Positions 61,575-64,000 of a stretch of 64,000 bases of DNA are shown here, piece by piece. The stretch is from contig CAJJDO010000040.1 in assembly GCA_905183005.1 (NCBI GenBank), forward strand, positions 344,385 to 408,384, read 5' to 3'. Under the pieces are notes generated by a model, which was not told the origin of the DNA, did no database searches, and was given only the letters and a program-made list of their open reading frames with translations. The stretch comes from Paramecium pentaurelia (taxonomy: Eukaryota; Ciliophora; Oligohymenophorea; Peniculida; Parameciidae). Each line of letters starts with the position of its first letter. Position 1 is the first letter of the stretch. The translations under genes and the position numbers were made by a program.

Positions 61575-62559
61575 TACAAAATTAGATATTTTTGGATAAA
61601 ACAATATAAATTCAAGAGTTTAATAAATGATTTGGTAGAATATATCAAAAATTTGATAAAATTGTATACAATATTAGAAACAATAATAGAAATTGAAATA
61701 TGATTTTTGATTGGCTAATATATGTACTTTAGATATTTTTGTTTAACAAATTTTATTAATAAATATGGCAGAGCAAATTATAAATCTAATTAAGAAGCAA
61801 GCTGATGAATAAGGATAATTAGAAGAATTAGATATCTCAGAGATTAAAATAGATTAATTTACAACAGAGATTACAGAAAATTTAAAAAAACATTAAAAAT
61901 TACAAAACTTAGCTATTATTAGTTGTGGACTCAAGACATTAAAAGGATTACCTAGTATGGATTCATTAGAAGTGTTGATTTTGGAAGGTAATCAATTAGA
62001 TGGAAGCGCATTAAAATATATATGTGAGAATTTTAAAAATTTAATCTGCTTATCTTTAGCAGGTAACTAAATCAAATCTTTAGAAGTATAAATTTAGATA
62101 TATTATAGGAATTGTAAATACTAAAAAATTTATCTTCCTTATATCAATTAGATTTATCTGATAATGAAGTGGAATTACAAGCTGGATATCATTTAAAAAT
62201 ATTTGAAATGCTACCTAATTTGCAAGTATTAGACAATAAAAATAAAGATGGAAAGGAGATTGAATACTCTGATGTAAAATAATTATTTATCATAGGAAGA
62301 TAATGATGAAGAGGAAGGTATTGGAAGTGATTCTGAATTCAATGATGATGAAGAGGATGATGAAGAAGAAAGTGAAGATGAATCTCCTAAGCCATAAAAG
62401 AAAACAAAAAAATGATTTTAATCTATAGATATTCAATAATTCATTTGAATAATTTATTATTATATAAGAAATGGTTATAATAATTAATCAATTCACAAAG
62501 CAATATACAAATCATATTATTAATTAGTGCATCTAAATTATATTAATTTATAAAGAGTG
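61575..62559. repeat. 985-bp direct repeat, copy 2
   Basis: Second copy, offset 986 bases from the first, starting immediately after the N at 61574 with TACAAAATTAG and ending at GAGTG before unique sequence resumes at 62560. Confidence 0.95.
61765..62415 (+). CDS. ANP32-like protein (copy 2, sequence-identical)
   Basis: Base-for-base the same gene as at 60779-61429, with introns at 62086-62108 and 62274-62295. If the duplication is an assembly seam, only one gene exists in the organism; if real, it is a very recent tandem duplicate with no divergence even in introns and flanks. Confidence 0.6.
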
Positions 62560-62620
62560 ATTAATTAATTTATATTAAAATTAGTAGTATAATTTTTAAT
62601 TAACAGATTCTATATTTAAA

Positions 62621-64000
62621 ATGAAAGGGTTTTGCTATTAAGTTACTTTGTAAATAAGCAAAGTAGAATTATCAATCAAGTTTCCTTGTACATTATAAGT
62701 AATGTGGAAACGTGGTCAAAATAAATGTTTAACAAAAGCTAAAGAGAAAACTAAAAATATTTTTGTTGTGAATGAAAGCTTTACATTAGAATTTAATATT
62801 GGAGATAATACTCCAAAAAAGACATTTCTAGTTGTTTTACTTAATGTTTAAGGTCAATCAAAATTAGCTGGAGTTGTTAATTTTGATATTATTGAAACTA
62901 TGGCAAAAGAAGGATAATGTTCCTTAAATTTAGATAGAAGTCCTGATTCAAATGCTAAAATATTCTTTTCATATTAAATTATAAATTTGGGTGAAACATA
63001 TTTTACAGAGAGTAGAATCAATGAATCATTTAATCATAAATCTTTGGGTGAATCATTTGGTTTAGATAAAGAAAATTAAAATTCTAAATTGAACTCATTA
63101 AAAATATCTAATTATGATAACTAATTGAATAAAGAATTATATGAGAAAAGTCTTAAAGATCTTGATTAATCTAAATTGAAAATTTCTAATCTTTAAGATT
63201 AAATCAATAAATTTTAAGAGGATAAATCATAATTATTGGATGAAATTAAGTCTCTTAAATAAAATAATCTAGAATTGAAAAATGAGAATGAATATTTAGA
63301 AAAATAAAATGAAAATTAAAAGTAAGAATTATAATAATCAAAAGAGAATGGATATCTAATAAATTAATAAACAGTAAAATTAGAATAAATGAATCATGAA
63401 ATTTAAAATTAAAAACTTTAATATTAAATTCTTTAGAATAAATATTAGTAATGTATTTAAAAACTAAAATCTTTGGAAGAATAAAATGAATTTAATAAAT
63501 TCAATAAAGTGGATAGATCTACTAATACAATTGTTGTAGAGATTCCAGAATTTATTTAACAGAATTAAACTATTAAATAATTAGATGAATAAATAATAGA
63601 CTATAAGAGAAAAAATGATAAATTATTATTTGAACAAGAATTTACTTAAAATAAACTCAATACTATTGAATAAGATTTATCTACATTATAAGTATAATTC
63701 CTTAGTTTATAAAAATAATTATCAAAATAGAAAGATTAATGTAATTATTTAGAGATTGATAATTAAAAATTAAGAATATCAATTAAGGAATATGAAGAAG
63801 ATAAAGTATTAAAAGAACGAAATAATATAAAGTTATAGAATGATCTTTAAAAATAGATTGAAAATCTTAAGGAATAGTTACAATAAAATCAAGATTAAGT
63901 ACAATATATTTAAATATTATATAGTTTGAATAAATTAAAGAAAAGTATTTCTTATAGAAAGAGAAAATAGATAAATTAAATGATGTAATTAATTAACAAA
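62621..64000 (+). CDS. NT-C2-domain and coiled-coil protein (runs off the window end)
   Basis: Partial: the frame continues past 64000. The first about 150 residues match the N-terminal C2 (NT-C2) domain found in EEIG1/EHBP1-type proteins: FCYQVTLQISKVE, then TLQVMWKRGQNKC, FVVNESFTLEFNIG, KKTFLVVLLNVQGQSKLAG and FDIIETMAKEGQC, followed by a Ser/Asn linker and a long Gln/Glu/Lys/Asn coiled coil. One intron is likely at 63899-63924 (26 nt), because removing it keeps coiled-coil composition. NT-C2 domains tether coiled coils to membranes or partner proteins. Start at the ATG at 62621 gives a direct entry into the domain. Confidence 0.8.

Overview
The window is macronuclear DNA of a ciliate, almost certainly a Paramecium (probably the aurelia group). 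Three things show this. In every recognisable gene TAA and TAG read as glutamine and only TGA stops. Reading frames close only after removal of very short GT...AG introns; I resolved about 82, all 20-32 nt, usually beginning GTA. Two genes look like trichocyst matrix proteins. Read with the standard code the DNA seems almost empty; read with ciliate code 6 it is densely packed, with gaps often under 100 bp. For most gene models the coding length after intron removal is a multiple of three and ends in TGA.

Layout. 1-6054: a trichocyst matrix protein, a coiled-coil gene, ribosomal protein uL15, then a coiled-coil gene followed at 21 and 18 bp by two histidine-phosphatase genes in the same frame. 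6087-14925 (minus): a giant coiled-coil protein of about 2,900 residues containing 25 copies of a 132-bp (44-residue) repeat. 14970-17953: two adjacent RING-finger proteins with C-terminal membrane anchors. 18174-21652: a cyclic-nucleotide-binding protein and a divergent PH-domain kinase. 21666-28954: an F-BAR/TBC Rab-GAP, the autophagy protease ATG4, a centrin-like protein, an AMPK/SNF1-type kinase with a UBA-like segment, and ribosomal protein eL41. 29283-39093: three large proteins, one with an IQ motif and a DUF4378-like end, one a long coiled coil. 39702-44299: a LITAF-like protein, a second trichocyst-type matrix protein, a tetraspanin, a doubtful 5'-incomplete gene and a seven-pass membrane protein. 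44328-52069: a kinesin-13-like motor, a long-chain acyl-CoA synthetase, a longin protein, a small membrane protein, a NEK-like pseudokinase and an EF-hand protein. 52353-56585: a 1,384-residue multi-pass membrane protein. 57975-64000: an N/Q/K-rich protein, an ANP32-like gene present twice in a 985-bp duplication around one N, and a partial NT-C2/coiled-coil protein.

Functions are mostly cytoskeleton and basal body (giant coiled coils, centrin, kinesin, IQ/DUF4378), membrane traffic and autophagy (F-BAR/TBC, longin, ATG4, LITAF), secretory granule content, signalling kinases and translation. There is no operon logic; neighbours are mixed. I saw no tRNA, rRNA, transposon, telomere repeat or CRISPR array. 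The strongest oddities are the TGA-separated in-frame trio at 3416-6054, the perfectly homogenised 132-bp array, and divergent genes whose start codons lie 3, 13 and 19 bp apart. The 985-bp duplication is more likely an assembly seam than biology.
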